A stretch of DNA of 6,171 nucleotides from Bradyrhizobiaceae bacterium (GCA_016793685.1 JAEULX010000152.1:1-6171); one strand, 5' to 3'; shown: positions 1 through 5,981, numbered from the stretch's first letter. The notes: a model not told the origin generated them from the sequence alone. Made by a program: numbers and translations.

Positions 1-9
1 TTTGTTCAT
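1..9 (-). CDS. Start of an unidentified gene downstream of glnD (partial)
   Basis: On the minus strand an ATG at 9-7 opens a frame that reads Met-Asn-Lys before the window ends. It is preceded by a near-ideal Shine-Dalgarno (GGAGG at 20-16, six bases upstream). It begins 29 bp after the glnD stop codon on the same strand with no terminator between, so it is probably co-transcribed with glnD. Three residues are too few to name the product. In related genomes I recall murJ/mviN near glnD, but nothing here tests that. Confidence 0.6.
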
Positions 10-20
10 GCGGTTCCTCC
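10..20 (-). promoter_or_regulatory. Ribosome binding site of the gene after glnD
   Basis: On the minus strand GGAGGAACCGC leads directly into ATG. The GGAGG core lies six bases from the start codon, which is close to optimal. This site is the main evidence that a real gene starts at position 9, and it is much stronger than anything in front of the proposed glnD start. Confidence 0.7.
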
Positions 21-38
21 GAGACGGCGAGCCCGGCC

Positions 39-2855
39 CTACCCCGCCGCCGCGGCGGCGGCAGGGTCGGTCTGACGCTGTTCGGAGCGCGGCGCGAAGA
101 CCTGCAGCAACGCGCGCTTGATGGTCGCGATCCGCGGCGCCGAGGTGATGCGCGCGCCGAGGAGGTCGGTGACGTAGAAGACGTCGACCGCCTTTTCGCC
201 GAACGTCGCCACATGCGCCGACGCAATGTTCAGGTTGAGCTTCGACAGGGTCGTGGTCAGTTCGTACAAGAGGCCGGGACGGTCGAGACCGCTCACCTCC
301 ACGACGGTGTAGCGGTTCGACCACTGATTGTTGATCGAGATCTCGGGCTCGATGGCGAACGCCTTGATGCGCCCCTTCAGCGGCTCGCGCTTGGTCAGCA
401 GTTCCGGGAGCTTGAGTTCGCCGCGCAGCACCGCCTCGATCGCATCGGTGACGCGGGTGGCGCGCCGCGTCTCGTCGTCGTCGCGCTCGAATTCGCGCGA
501 GATCGAGATGGTGTCGAGCGCAAGTCCGTCGGTCGTCGTATAGATCTGGGCGTCGACGATATTGGCGCCGGCCTTGGCGCAGGCGCCGGCGATCAGGCAC
601 AACAGCCAGGGATGATCCGGCGTGAGCACGGTCAGCACCGTGACGCCGCGATAGGTGTCGAATGCGAACTTGGTCGCGAGCGTTTTGTCCTGCGCCTCCG
701 CCACGCGAACGAAGCGGGCGTGATCGATCTGCGACTTGAGATCGACCTTGAGCCAGTAGGCGGGGTAGTGCCGGGCGATGTAGCGGTCCACCTCATCACG
801 CGACCAGTCGGCAAGCTCGGCGCGGAACTGCGCCTCCGCCACGGCGACGCGTTGCGCCCGGTTGACCTCGGAGAAGCCGCCGGTCAGCGCCGGCTCGGCT
901 TCGTAATACAGCGCACGCAGCAACTGCGCCTTCCAGCTGTTCCACACGCCGGGCCCGACGGCGCGGATATCGGCCGTGGTGAGGATGGTCAGGAGCTTCA
1001 TGCGCTCGAGCGACTGCACGACCGTGCAGAAGTTCTCGATCGTCTTGCGGTCGGAGAGATCGCGCGACTGGGCGATCGACGACATCACCAGATGAATGTT
1101 GACGAGCCAGGCGACGGTCTCGGTGTCGGCCGCCGACATGCCCATCAGCGGACACAGATGGCGCGCGATCCGCGCCCCGGCGACCGAGTGATCCTCGGTG
1201 CGGCCCTTGGCGATGTCGTGCAGGAAAAGCGCGACGTAGAGCAGATCGCGGTGCTCGGGGAGAATGGTGCGCATCAGCTCGTTGGAGAGCCCATACTCCT
1301 CGTTCTTTCCCCCTTCGATTTCCGCCAGCACGCCGATGCAGCGCAGCAGATGCTCGTCCACCGTATAGTGGTGGTACATGTTGAACTGCATCATCGACAC
1401 GACGCGCCCGAAATCGGGAATGAACCGGCCGAGCACGCCGACCTCGTTCATGCGGCGCAGCACGATCTCCACATCGTTTTTCGCCGTGAGGATTTCGTAG
1501 AACAGGCGGTAGGCCTGCCGGTCGGCGCGCAGGTGCTTGTCGATCAGCTTCAGCGAGCGGGTCGCGGCCCGCATCGCATCGGGGTGAAAGGCGAGATTGT
1601 GCTGCTGCGCGAGGCGGAAAATGCGGATGAGGTTCTTCGGATCGCGCCTGAACGCGTCCGGATCGGCAATATTGATGCGGTTGTTGTCGATGACGAAATC
1701 GTCGCTCTCGCGCAGCGAACGCGGCGCCCGTCTCCGCAGGCGCGCCACGAAGCGGTTGAGCACCGGCACATCCTTCTGGTGGCGGGCTTCGAGCCCGGCG
1801 CACAGGATGGCGGTGAGGTCGCCGACGTCCTTTGCGATCAGGAAGTAGTGCTTCATGAAGCGCTCGACATCGCGCATGCCGGGGTGGCTCGTATAGCCGA
1901 GCCGCTTGGCCATCTCGCGCTGGATGTCGAAGGAGAGCCGCTCCTCCGCCCTGCCGGTGATGAAATGCATGTGGCAGCGCACCGACCACAGGAAATTCTC
2001 GCAGCGCTGGAACAGGCTGTATTCCTGCCGGTCGAACACCTCGCGATCGATCAGTTCCTCCGGCCTGCGCACCCGGTAGACATATTTGGCGATCCAGAAC
2101 AGCGTATGCAGGTCGCGCAGCCCGCCCTTGCCGTCCTTGACGTTCGGCTCGACCAGGTAGCGCGACTGCCCGACGCGGCGCAGCCGTTCTTCGCGCTCGG
2201 CAAGCTTGGAGGCGACGAATTCCGGGCCCGTGCTCTGGGCGATGTCCCTGTCGAATCGCGCCACGAGTTCGTCGAACAGGCTGCGCTCCCCGAACAGGAA
2301 GCGCGCCTCGAGAATGGCGGTGCGGATGGTCATGTCGGCCCGCGCCTGGCGGATGCATTCGTCCACCGAGCGGGTCGCGTGCCCGACCTTCAGCCCCATG
2401 TCCCACAGGCAATAGAGAATCGCTTCGGCGATTGATTCGCCCCAGGCGGTCTGCTTGTAGGGAAGCAGGAACAGAAGATCGATGTCGGACCCCGGCGCGA
2501 GCATCCCGCGGCCATAGCCGCCGGTCGCGACGATCGCCATGTGCTCGCCCTCGGACGGATTCTGGGCCGAATAGAGATGGGTGGTGGCGAACTCGTAGAG
2601 CACGCGGATGATCGCGTCCTGCATTTGCGAGAGGCGCACGGCGCAGGCCCTGCCCTGCCGGTCCTCGAACAAAAGCTGTTCGGCCCGCGCCCGTCCGTCG
2701 AGGAGCGCCGTTTTGAGCCGCTGGGCCACCGCGAGCCGCAACTCGTGCTCACGGCCGCCATAGTCGTTGGCGATGTGACTGAGATCGACTTTGGCCGTCT
2801 CGGCGTCGAACAGCTCCGAGACGGCGGCGGGTGGCTTATCCGTGACCGTATCCAT
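39..2855 (-). CDS. glnD: Bifunctional [protein-PII] uridylyltransferase / uridylyl-removing enzyme GlnD
   Basis: GlnD is the cytoplasmic glutamine sensor. It uridylylates PII proteins (GlnB/GlnK) when glutamine is low and removes UMP when it is high, thereby tuning glutamine synthetase and nitrogen-regulated transcription. The 938-residue product has all expected parts: a nucleotidyltransferase core with GGYGRG (112-117) and GSDIDLLFL (122-130, metal-binding D124 and D126); the conserved central GlnD region with VKDGKGGLRDLH (239-250); an HD hydrolase domain with YTVDEH (497-502), LHDIAKG (545-551, H546-D547) and EDHS (555-558); and two C-terminal ACT domains at about 737-815 and 848-920, the second opening with VSGLDRPGLL. 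Length is normal and no key motif is missing, so both activities should be intact. The start at 2855 (MDTV...) was chosen because it fits the usual length; the frame stays open to an ATG at 2996, adding 47 residues rich in Arg, Ala and Pro. The protein ends in an alanine run. Stop is TAG at 41-39. Confidence 0.97.
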   Translation of the reverse strand: MDTVTDKPPAAVSELFDAETAKVDLSHIANDYGGREHELRLAVAQRLKTALLDGRARAEQLLFEDRQGRACAVRLSQMQDAIIRVLYEFATTHLYSAQNPSEGEHMAIVATGGYGRGMLAPGSDIDLLFLLPYKQTAWGESIAEAILYCLWDMGLKVGHATRSVDECIRQARADMTIRTAILEARFLFGERSLFDELVARFDRDIAQSTGPEFVASKLAEREERLRRVGQSRYLVEPNVKDGKGGLRDLHTLFWIAKYVYRVRRPEELIDREVFDRQEYSLFQRCENFLWSVRCHMHFITGRAEERLSFDIQREMAKRLGYTSHPGMRDVERFMKHYFLIAKDVGDLTAILCAGLEARHQKDVPVLNRFVARLRRRAPRSLRESDDFVIDNNRINIADPDAFRRDPKNLIRIFRLAQQHNLAFHPDAMRAATRSLKLIDKHLRADRQAYRLFYEILTAKNDVEIVLRRMNEVGVLGRFIPDFGRVVSMMQFNMYHHYTVDEHLLRCIGVLAEIEGGKNEEYGLSNELMRTILPEHRDLLYVALFLHDIAKGRTEDHSVAGARIARHLCPLMGMSAADTETVAWLVNIHLVMSSIAQSRDLSDRKTIENFCTVVQSLERMKLLTILTTADIRAVGPGVWNSWKAQLLRALYYEAEPALTGGFSEVNRAQRVAVAEAQFRAELADWSRDEVDRYIARHYPAYWLKVDLKSQIDHARFVRVAEAQDKTLATKFAFDTYRGVTVLTVLTPDHPWLLCLIAGACAKAGANIVDAQIYTTTDGLALDTISISREFERDDDETRRATRVTDAIEAVLRGELKLPELLTKREPLKGRIKAFAIEPEISINNQWSNRYTVVEVSGLDRPGLLYELTTTLSKLNLNIASAHVATFGEKAVDVFYVTDLLGARITSAPRIATIKRALLQVFAPRSEQRQTDPAAAAAAG
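44..61. repeat. 18-bp GC-only perfect palindrome at the 3' end of glnD
   Basis: Positions 44-61 read CCGCCGCCGCGGCGGCGG, which equals its own reverse complement. It consists of CCG/CGG triplets and encodes part of the alanine run at the GlnD C-terminus. It lies 24 bp upstream of the next gene's ribosome binding site. No T-run follows on either strand, so it is not an intrinsic terminator. It may simply reflect an alanine-codon expansion in GC-rich DNA. Confidence 0.6.
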
Positions 2856-2871
2856 ACCGAATAAATAGCGT

Positions 2872-2951
2872 TCGGAACGCGAGGTGTCACGGGCGGCGGC
2901 GCCCCGGGTCGGGTTCCGGGAATGGGCGGCTGCCCAAGGCGGGCGTTCCGA
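2872..2951. repeat. Inverted repeat upstream of glnD (9-bp arms)
   Basis: TCGGAACGC at 2872-2880 is the exact reverse complement of GCGTTCCGA at 2943-2951. The 62-base interval contains the smaller palindrome TTCCGGGAA (2914-2922) and a hairpin TGGGC-ggct-GCCCA (2923-2936). It sits just upstream of the proposed glnD start, so in the glnD transcript it would fold the leader if transcription begins further upstream. It could instead be an operator pair or chance in GC-rich sequence. Confidence 0.4.
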
Positions 2952-2985
2952 GAAAGTCCTTCCCCCCGGTCTTGCCAATTTGCGG

Positions 2986-3006
2986 CTATATTTCATTGAC
3001 GCACAT
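2986..3006 (-). CDS. Possible 6-codon leader mini-ORF upstream of glnD
   Basis: On the minus strand an ATG at 3006-3004 opens a frame reading MCVNEI and then TAG (2988-2986). It is preceded by GGAGGA (3016-3011) at about five bases, the best Shine-Dalgarno in this intergenic region. The frame overlaps the alternative long glnD start (ATG at 2996-2994) out of phase. It may be a real leader peptide, a relic, or the Shine-Dalgarno may really serve the ATG at 2996 with a long spacer. Nothing shows that it is translated. Confidence 0.25.
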   Translation of the reverse strand: MCVNEI

Positions 3007-3041
3007 ATGTTCCTCCGCCAAGACGACGCACCAGCGCCGAT

Positions 3042-3070
3042 TTGAGCAACGCAGCTTGCGGGCGCTTAAC
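3042..3070 (+). promoter_or_regulatory. Weak candidate promoter for the transporter operon
   Basis: TTGAGC at 3042-3047 matches a -35 box in four of six positions and is followed after 17 bases by CTTAAC at 3065-3070, a poor -10 with three of six matches. It lies about 130 bases upstream of the binding-protein start, which would give a leader of about 120 nt. The position and spacing are plausible but the match is weak. Confidence 0.25.
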
Positions 3071-3087
3071 AAATGCAGCTAAAGCGC
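3062..3087. promoter_or_regulatory. Operator-like inverted repeat over the candidate -10
   Basis: GCGCTT at 3062-3067 and AAGCGC at 3082-3087 are exact reverse complements separated by 14 bases. The left arm overlaps the candidate -10 of the transporter promoter, where a repressor could act. The centre-to-centre distance of 20 bp is close to two helical turns. Six-base GC-rich arms are easily found by chance, so this is only a candidate. Confidence 0.25.
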
Positions 3088-3189
3088 AGGGGCCCGTCCC
3101 CCGCCAGGCTGCCGGCGGGCCGCCAAATCCCGCCTCCGACAGAACCGGCCTCGGCCCCCGTTCGAGCAAGCGGCGCCGCAGGCATGCAT

Positions 3190-3195
3190 GGAGGT
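3190..3195 (+). promoter_or_regulatory. Ribosome binding site that sets the binding-protein start
   Basis: GGAGGT lies three bases before the ATG at 3199. This is the strongest plus-strand Shine-Dalgarno in the region. It decides the start in favour of 3199 over the in-frame ATGs at 3073 and 3184, and it places a signal peptide exactly at the N-terminus. Confidence 0.8.
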
Positions 3196-3198
3196 CTT

Positions 3199-4176
3199 AT
3201 GATCCATTTCTCCCGACGTTCCCTGATCGCGGTCGCGATGGGGACCGCGCTGGCCGCCGCGACGGCCGCGCGCGCCGCCGACAAGCCGAGCGAAATCCGC
3301 ATCGACTGGGCGACCTACAACCCGGTATCGATGCTCCTCAAGGACAGGGGGCTCCTGGAAAAGGAGTTCGCCAAGGACGGCATCGGCATTCGCTGGGTGC
3401 AGTCGCTCGGCTCCAACAAGGCGCTGGAATTCCTGAACGCCGGCTCGATCGATTTCGGCTCGAGCGCAGGCGCCGCGGCGCTGGTCAGCAAGATCAACGG
3501 TAACCCGATCAAGTCGATCTACGCCTATTCGCGCCCGGAATGGACGGCGCTGGTCGCTCCCAAGGACAGCAAGATCGAGAAGATCGCCGACCTCAAGGGC
3601 AAGCGCGTCGCCGTCACCCGCGGCACCGATCCGCACATTTTTCTCGTCCGCGCCCTGCAGTCGGCGGGCCTGACCGAAAAGGACATCCAGCCGGTGCTGC
3701 TGCAGCATCCGGACGGCAAGACCGCGCTGATCCGCGGCGATGTCGACGCCTGGGCCGGGCTCGACCCGATGATGGCGCAGGCCGAGGTCCAGGACGGCGC
3801 GCGGCTGTTCTACCGCAACCCGGAGGCCAATACCTGGGGCATCCTCAACGTGCGCGAGGAATTCCTCAAGGAACACCCCGACCTGGTGAAGCGGGTGCTC
3901 GCCGTATACGAGGACGCGCGCAAGGCGGCGCTGGCCGACTACCCCAGTCTGAAAAAGTCATTCATTGCGGTGACCAAGCTGCCGGAACCCGTCGTCGACA
4001 AGCAGCTCAAGGAGCGCACCGACCTCACCCAAAGCCGCGTCGGCGCGGCGCAACGCGAATCGATCCTCGCCGCCGGGCTCGCGTTGCAGGAGGCCGGCGT
4101 GATCGCGCCGTCGGTCGACGTGAAGGCTGTCGTCGACGGACTGATCTCCGACCAGTTGCCGCCGGCTTCCAATTGA
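3199..4176 (+). CDS. Sulfonate-type ABC transporter periplasmic binding protein (SsuA/TauA, NMT1 family)
   Basis: This is the substrate-capturing subunit of an ABC importer, acting in the periplasm. The 325-residue precursor starts with a signal peptide: SRRSLI (5-10) followed by a hydrophobic stretch and an ARA/AD cleavage site after residue 26. The twin arginine in S-R-R-x-L could mean Tat export, though Sec is also possible. The mature part has the two-lobed SsuA/TauA pattern: IDWATYNPVS (35-44), GSNKALEFLNAGSIDFG (71-87) at the ligand cleft, ADLKGKRVAVTRGT (130-143) at the start of lobe two, and DVDAWAGLDP (181-190). The last resembles the aliphatic-sulfonate branch, and total length is near that of E. 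coli SsuA and TauA. The start was chosen from the GGAGGT site; an open frame runs 42 codons further upstream but looks non-coding. It is the first gene of a three-gene operon. The substrate may be an alkanesulfonate, taurine or a sulfate ester; the sequence does not decide. Confidence 0.9.
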   Translation: MIHFSRRSLIAVAMGTALAAATAARAADKPSEIRIDWATYNPVSMLLKDRGLLEKEFAKDGIGIRWVQSLGSNKALEFLNAGSIDFGSSAGAAALVSKINGNPIKSIYAYSRPEWTALVAPKDSKIEKIADLKGKRVAVTRGTDPHIFLVRALQSAGLTEKDIQPVLLQHPDGKTALIRGDVDAWAGLDPMMAQAEVQDGARLFYRNPEANTWGILNVREEFLKEHPDLVKRVLAVYEDARKAALADYPSLKKSFIAVTKLPEPVVDKQLKERTDLTQSRVGAAQRESILAAGLALQEAGVIAPSVDVKAVVDGLISDQLPPASN

Positions 4177-4194
4177 CGCCGGCCCCGTCCGGCG
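4177..4194 (+). promoter_or_regulatory. Hairpin between binding-protein and permease genes
   Basis: CGCCGG (4177-4182) and CCGGCG (4189-4194) form a perfect 6-bp all-GC stem with a 6-base loop (CCCCGT). The stem begins on the base after the binding-protein stop codon and ends 13 bases before the proposed permease ATG. No T-run follows, so it is not a classical terminator. Such intercistronic hairpins are known in other importer operons (malE-malF) to protect the upstream message from 3' exonucleases, giving more binding protein than membrane subunits. That role is inferred here. Confidence 0.55.
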
Positions 4195-4207
4195 GTTGAT
4201 TGCGATA

Positions 4208-5050
4208 ATGACTGTCGACGCTCAACCCATTGCGGCGCTGGACGAGCCAATGGCGCGTCCGGCGCCGGACCGGCGCAACCGCTGGCGCGCCATCGCGCTC
4301 GGGCTGCTCGTGCCGGTCAGCGTCGCCGCGCTGTGGGAGTTGGCGGTGTACGCCGGCCTGTCCAGCGGACGGCTGGTGCCGCCGCCCTCCCGCATCTTCA
4401 CGACCTTCATGGAACTCGCCTCCACCGGCGAACTCACCCGTCACACGATCGCGACGCTGCTGCGGGTCCTGGCCGGATTCGGCATCGGCGTCGCATTCGG
4501 AACGGTGCTCGGCGCGCTCGCCGGCTATTCGGCGCTGGCGCGCTCGCTCGCCGACCCGACGCTGCAGGCGTTGCGGGCAATCCCGTCGATCGCCTGGGTG
4601 CCGCTGTTCATCCTCTGGCTCGGCATTTTCGAGGCTTCCAAGGTCGCCCTGATCGCGGTCGGCGTGTTCTTTCCGGTCTACCTCGGCGTGATGGGCGCGA
4701 TCATGTCGGTCGATCGCAAGATCGTCGAGATCGGTCGCATTTTCCGCCTTTCCGGGCCGGCGATGATCCGCCGCATCCTGTTGCCGGCGGTGCTGCCGGA
4801 ATACGTCATCGCGCTCCGCGCCGGCCTCGGGCTCGGCTGGATGTTCGTCGTCGCCGCCGAATTCATGGGCGCCGCCGAAGGGCTCGGCTATCTCCTCATC
4901 GACGGGCAGCAGCTCGGCAAGCCCGCCCAGATCGTCGCTGCGATCGTCGCCTTCGCCATCGTCGGCAAGATCACCGACTGGCTGCTGGTCGCGGTTTCCA
5001 CCCCGTTCCTGCGTTGGCAGGACGTCGTCACGCACCATAGGGAGCGCTGA
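4208..5050 (+). CDS. Sulfonate-type ABC transporter permease (SsuC/TauC-like)
   Basis: This is the inner-membrane channel subunit of the importer, working as a dimer with two ATPase copies. The 280-residue product has a polar N-terminus and then about six hydrophobic segments, near residues 27-48, 82-106, 117-141, 145-166, 197-220 and 240-262. A binding-protein-dependent permease signature (EAA loop) lies at about 172-194, with EIGRIFRLSGPAMIRRILLP carrying the conserved Gly and the closing Leu-Pro; this loop contacts the ATPase. RAIPSIAWVPLFILWLG (123-139) is typical of SsuC/TauC proteins. The start is uncertain: TTG at 4196 abuts the hairpin, ATG at 4208 has no clear Shine-Dalgarno, and ATG at 4250 follows a partial one (GGACGAG). 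I chose 4208 as the first ATG clear of the hairpin. It is co-transcribed with its neighbours and its stop codon touches the ATPase start. Confidence 0.92.
   Translation: MTVDAQPIAALDEPMARPAPDRRNRWRAIALGLLVPVSVAALWELAVYAGLSSGRLVPPPSRIFTTFMELASTGELTRHTIATLLRVLAGFGIGVAFGTVLGALAGYSALARSLADPTLQALRAIPSIAWVPLFILWLGIFEASKVALIAVGVFFPVYLGVMGAIMSVDRKIVEIGRIFRLSGPAMIRRILLPAVLPEYVIALRAGLGLGWMFVVAAEFMGAAEGLGYLLIDGQQLGKPAQIVAAIVAFAIVGKITDWLLVAVSTPFLRWQDVVTHHRER
5039..5044 (+). promoter_or_regulatory. Ribosome binding site of the ATPase gene inside the permease 3' end
   Basis: AGGGAG lies six bases before the ATPase ATG and inside the last codons of the permease gene. The permease stop TGA (5048-5050) and the ATPase ATG (5051) are directly adjacent, which favours translational coupling and matched amounts of the two subunits. 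Confidence 0.65.
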
Positions 5051-5842
5051 ATGCTCGCGCTCGACCGGATCGGCAAGACCTATCCCAACGGCGTGCGGGC
5101 GCTCGACGGCGTGACCCTCAATGTCGCGCTCGGCGAAATCCTGTCCGTGGTCGGCGGGTCCGGCTGCGGAAAGTCAACCTTGCTGCGCGTCATCTCCGGC
5201 CTCGATCCCCCCACGGCCGGACGCGTCTCGCTCGATGGAGCGGCGATAACCGCGCCGCACCCGAAGATCGGCATGGTGTTTCAGGAGCCGCGGCTGCTGC
5301 CCTGGCTTACCGTCGCCGACAATGTCGGGTTCGGACTTCCCAAGCTCGCGCAGGCGGTGCGCCAGCGGCGGGTGGCGGCGCAGCTTCAGCGCGTCGGGTT
5401 GTTCGAGAAAGCGGGCGTCTGGCCGCGCGAATTGTCGGGCGGACAGGCGCAGCGCGTCGCGATCGCGCGCGCGCTCGTCACCCGGCCCGAGGTCCTTCTG
5501 CTCGACGAGCCCTTTTCCGCGCTCGACGCTTTCACCCGCGCCGATCTGCAGGACCATCTGCTCAGTCTCTGGGCCGAGCTGAAGCCGACGCTGGTCGTGG
5601 TCACTCATGACGTCGATGAAGCGATCGTGCTCGGCGATCGCGTGGTGGTGATGCGCCCGCGGCCGGGACGCGTCGGCGAGGAGATCGCCATCGACCTGCC
5701 GCGCCCGCGCGACCGCCAGTCGGCCGCCTTCGATTTCGCCAAGCGCCGGGTGCTCACCGCGCTCGACCGCGCGCAGGACCGCCCGCTCAGCGTCGACGAT
5801 CGCGAGGCGGAAACCGCCGCCGGCGCCGCGCTGTGGTGGTAG
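5051..5842 (+). CDS. Sulfonate-type ABC transporter ATP-binding protein (SsuB/TauB-like)
   Basis: This is the cytoplasmic nucleotide-binding subunit that powers the importer. All motifs of an active ABC ATPase are present in the 263-residue product: Walker A GGSGCGKST (35-43), Q-loop Gln78 in VFQEPRLLPW, signature LSGGQ (128-132), Walker B VLLLDEP (148-154), D-loop SALD (156-159) and switch His186 in VTHDVDEA. The QEPRLLPW segment is typical of the nitrate/sulfonate/taurine subfamily. The C-terminal 60 residues beyond the ATPase core are charged and end in Leu-Trp-Trp, with no recognised regulatory domain. The gene abuts the permease stop codon and has its own ribosome binding site. It is the last gene of the operon; no intrinsic terminator with a T-run follows on its strand. 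The substrate cannot be read from this subunit. Confidence 0.94.
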   Translation: MLALDRIGKTYPNGVRALDGVTLNVALGEILSVVGGSGCGKSTLLRVISGLDPPTAGRVSLDGAAITAPHPKIGMVFQEPRLLPWLTVADNVGFGLPKLAQAVRQRRVAAQLQRVGLFEKAGVWPRELSGGQAQRVAIARALVTRPEVLLLDEPFSALDAFTRADLQDHLLSLWAELKPTLVVVTHDVDEAIVLGDRVVVMRPRPGRVGEEIAIDLPRPRDRQSAAFDFAKRRVLTALDRAQDRPLSVDDREAETAAGAALWW

Positions 5843-5866
5843 GGTCGGCAGCGGCAGCGCCATCAG

Positions 5867-5892
5867 AAAAAGCCCCGGATCAGGTCCGAGGC
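5867..5892 (-). terminator. Intrinsic terminator of the response-regulator gene
   Basis: Read on the minus strand, GCCTCGGA, the loop CCTGA, TCCGGGGC and then TTTTT form an 8-bp GC-rich stem with one G-U wobble, a 5-base loop and a U5 tract. That is a textbook rho-independent terminator, 85 bases after the response-regulator stop. On the plus strand the T-run is absent, and the stem has an A-C mismatch instead of the wobble, so it is poor for ending the converging transporter transcript. Confidence 0.8.
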
Positions 5893-5895
5893 ATG

Positions 5896-5981
5896 CTTCG
5901 CCGGAAAATGCGCTAGCTGTTCTTGCGTGGTCGCATTTTCTGCGGCGAACCGGTTCCCACTTCGCCGGAAAATGCGCTAGC
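5896..5981. repeat. Three-armed palindromic intergenic repeat (REP-like)
   Basis: A 22-bp sequence containing TTCGCCGGAAAATGCGCTAG occurs twice in direct orientation, at 5896-5917 and 5960-5981. Between the copies lies CGCATTTTCTGCGGCGAA (5932-5949), the inverted partner of both, matching 16 bases with a 2-base bulge. The middle arm can therefore pair with the left copy (19-base loop) or the right copy (11-base loop), and the inner AACCGGTT (5948-5955) is itself palindromic. The composition resembles an interspersed palindrome I recall as abundant in Bradyrhizobium and Rhodopseudomonas genomes; that identification is from memory. It lies between two converging genes, and its right copy contains the stop codon of the response-regulator gene. 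Confidence 0.75.

Larger units (their letters stand above)
2856..3198. other. Divergent intergenic region between glnD and the transporter operon
   Basis: This 343-bp stretch separates the divergent starts of glnD (minus) and the binding-protein gene (plus), so promoters for both operons should lie here or just inside it. I see no convincing sigma-70 promoter on the minus strand. On the plus strand a weak candidate is TTGAGC (3042-3047), 17 bases, CTTAAC (3065-3070). TTGACG (2996-3001) also resembles a -35 box, but no good -10 follows. The region holds a 9-bp inverted repeat, a 6-bp inverted repeat over the candidate -10, and a GC-only hairpin (arms 3100-3105 and 3114-3119) in the presumed leader of the transporter mRNA. 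Open frames extend both genes upstream into it, but composition and the better ribosome binding site argue that most of it is non-coding, at least on the plus side. Confidence 0.6.

Noticed and set aside
796..2412. A 538-codon minus-strand frame inside glnD
   Set aside because: It is another frame of glnD with an Arg/Ala/Pro-rich low-complexity product and no family motifs. GlnD's own frame is intact across it.
213..2435. A 740-codon open frame on the plus strand, antisense to glnD
   Set aside because: The minus strand encodes an unmistakable GlnD through the whole interval. The antisense translation is rich in Arg, His, Asp and Val with no recognisable domain, as expected opposite high-GC codons.
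2996..3024. TTGACG at 2996 as the -35 box of a plus-strand promoter
   Set aside because: At 17 bases the -10 position reads CAAGAC, and neighbouring spacings are no better, so the match is not supportable.
3073..3198. A 42-residue N-terminal extension of the binding protein from the ATG at 3073
   Set aside because: It would bury the signal peptide behind a Pro/Arg-rich segment, while GGAGGT sits just before the ATG at 3199, where the signal peptide begins properly.
4025..5038. A 337-codon minus-strand frame opposite the permease
   Set aside because: Its product is Asp/Arg/Gly/Gln-rich low complexity, typical of an antisense shadow; the plus-strand permease is clear.
5174..5863. A 229-codon minus-strand frame opposite the ATPase
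   Set aside because: It overlaps all the ATPase motif region and its translation shows no domain; it is a shadow of the plus-strand gene.
5896..5981. A CRISPR array or insertion-sequence ends
   Set aside because: There are only two direct copies with an inverted copy in the spacer, no series of unique spacers, no cas gene, and no transposase frame between the arms.
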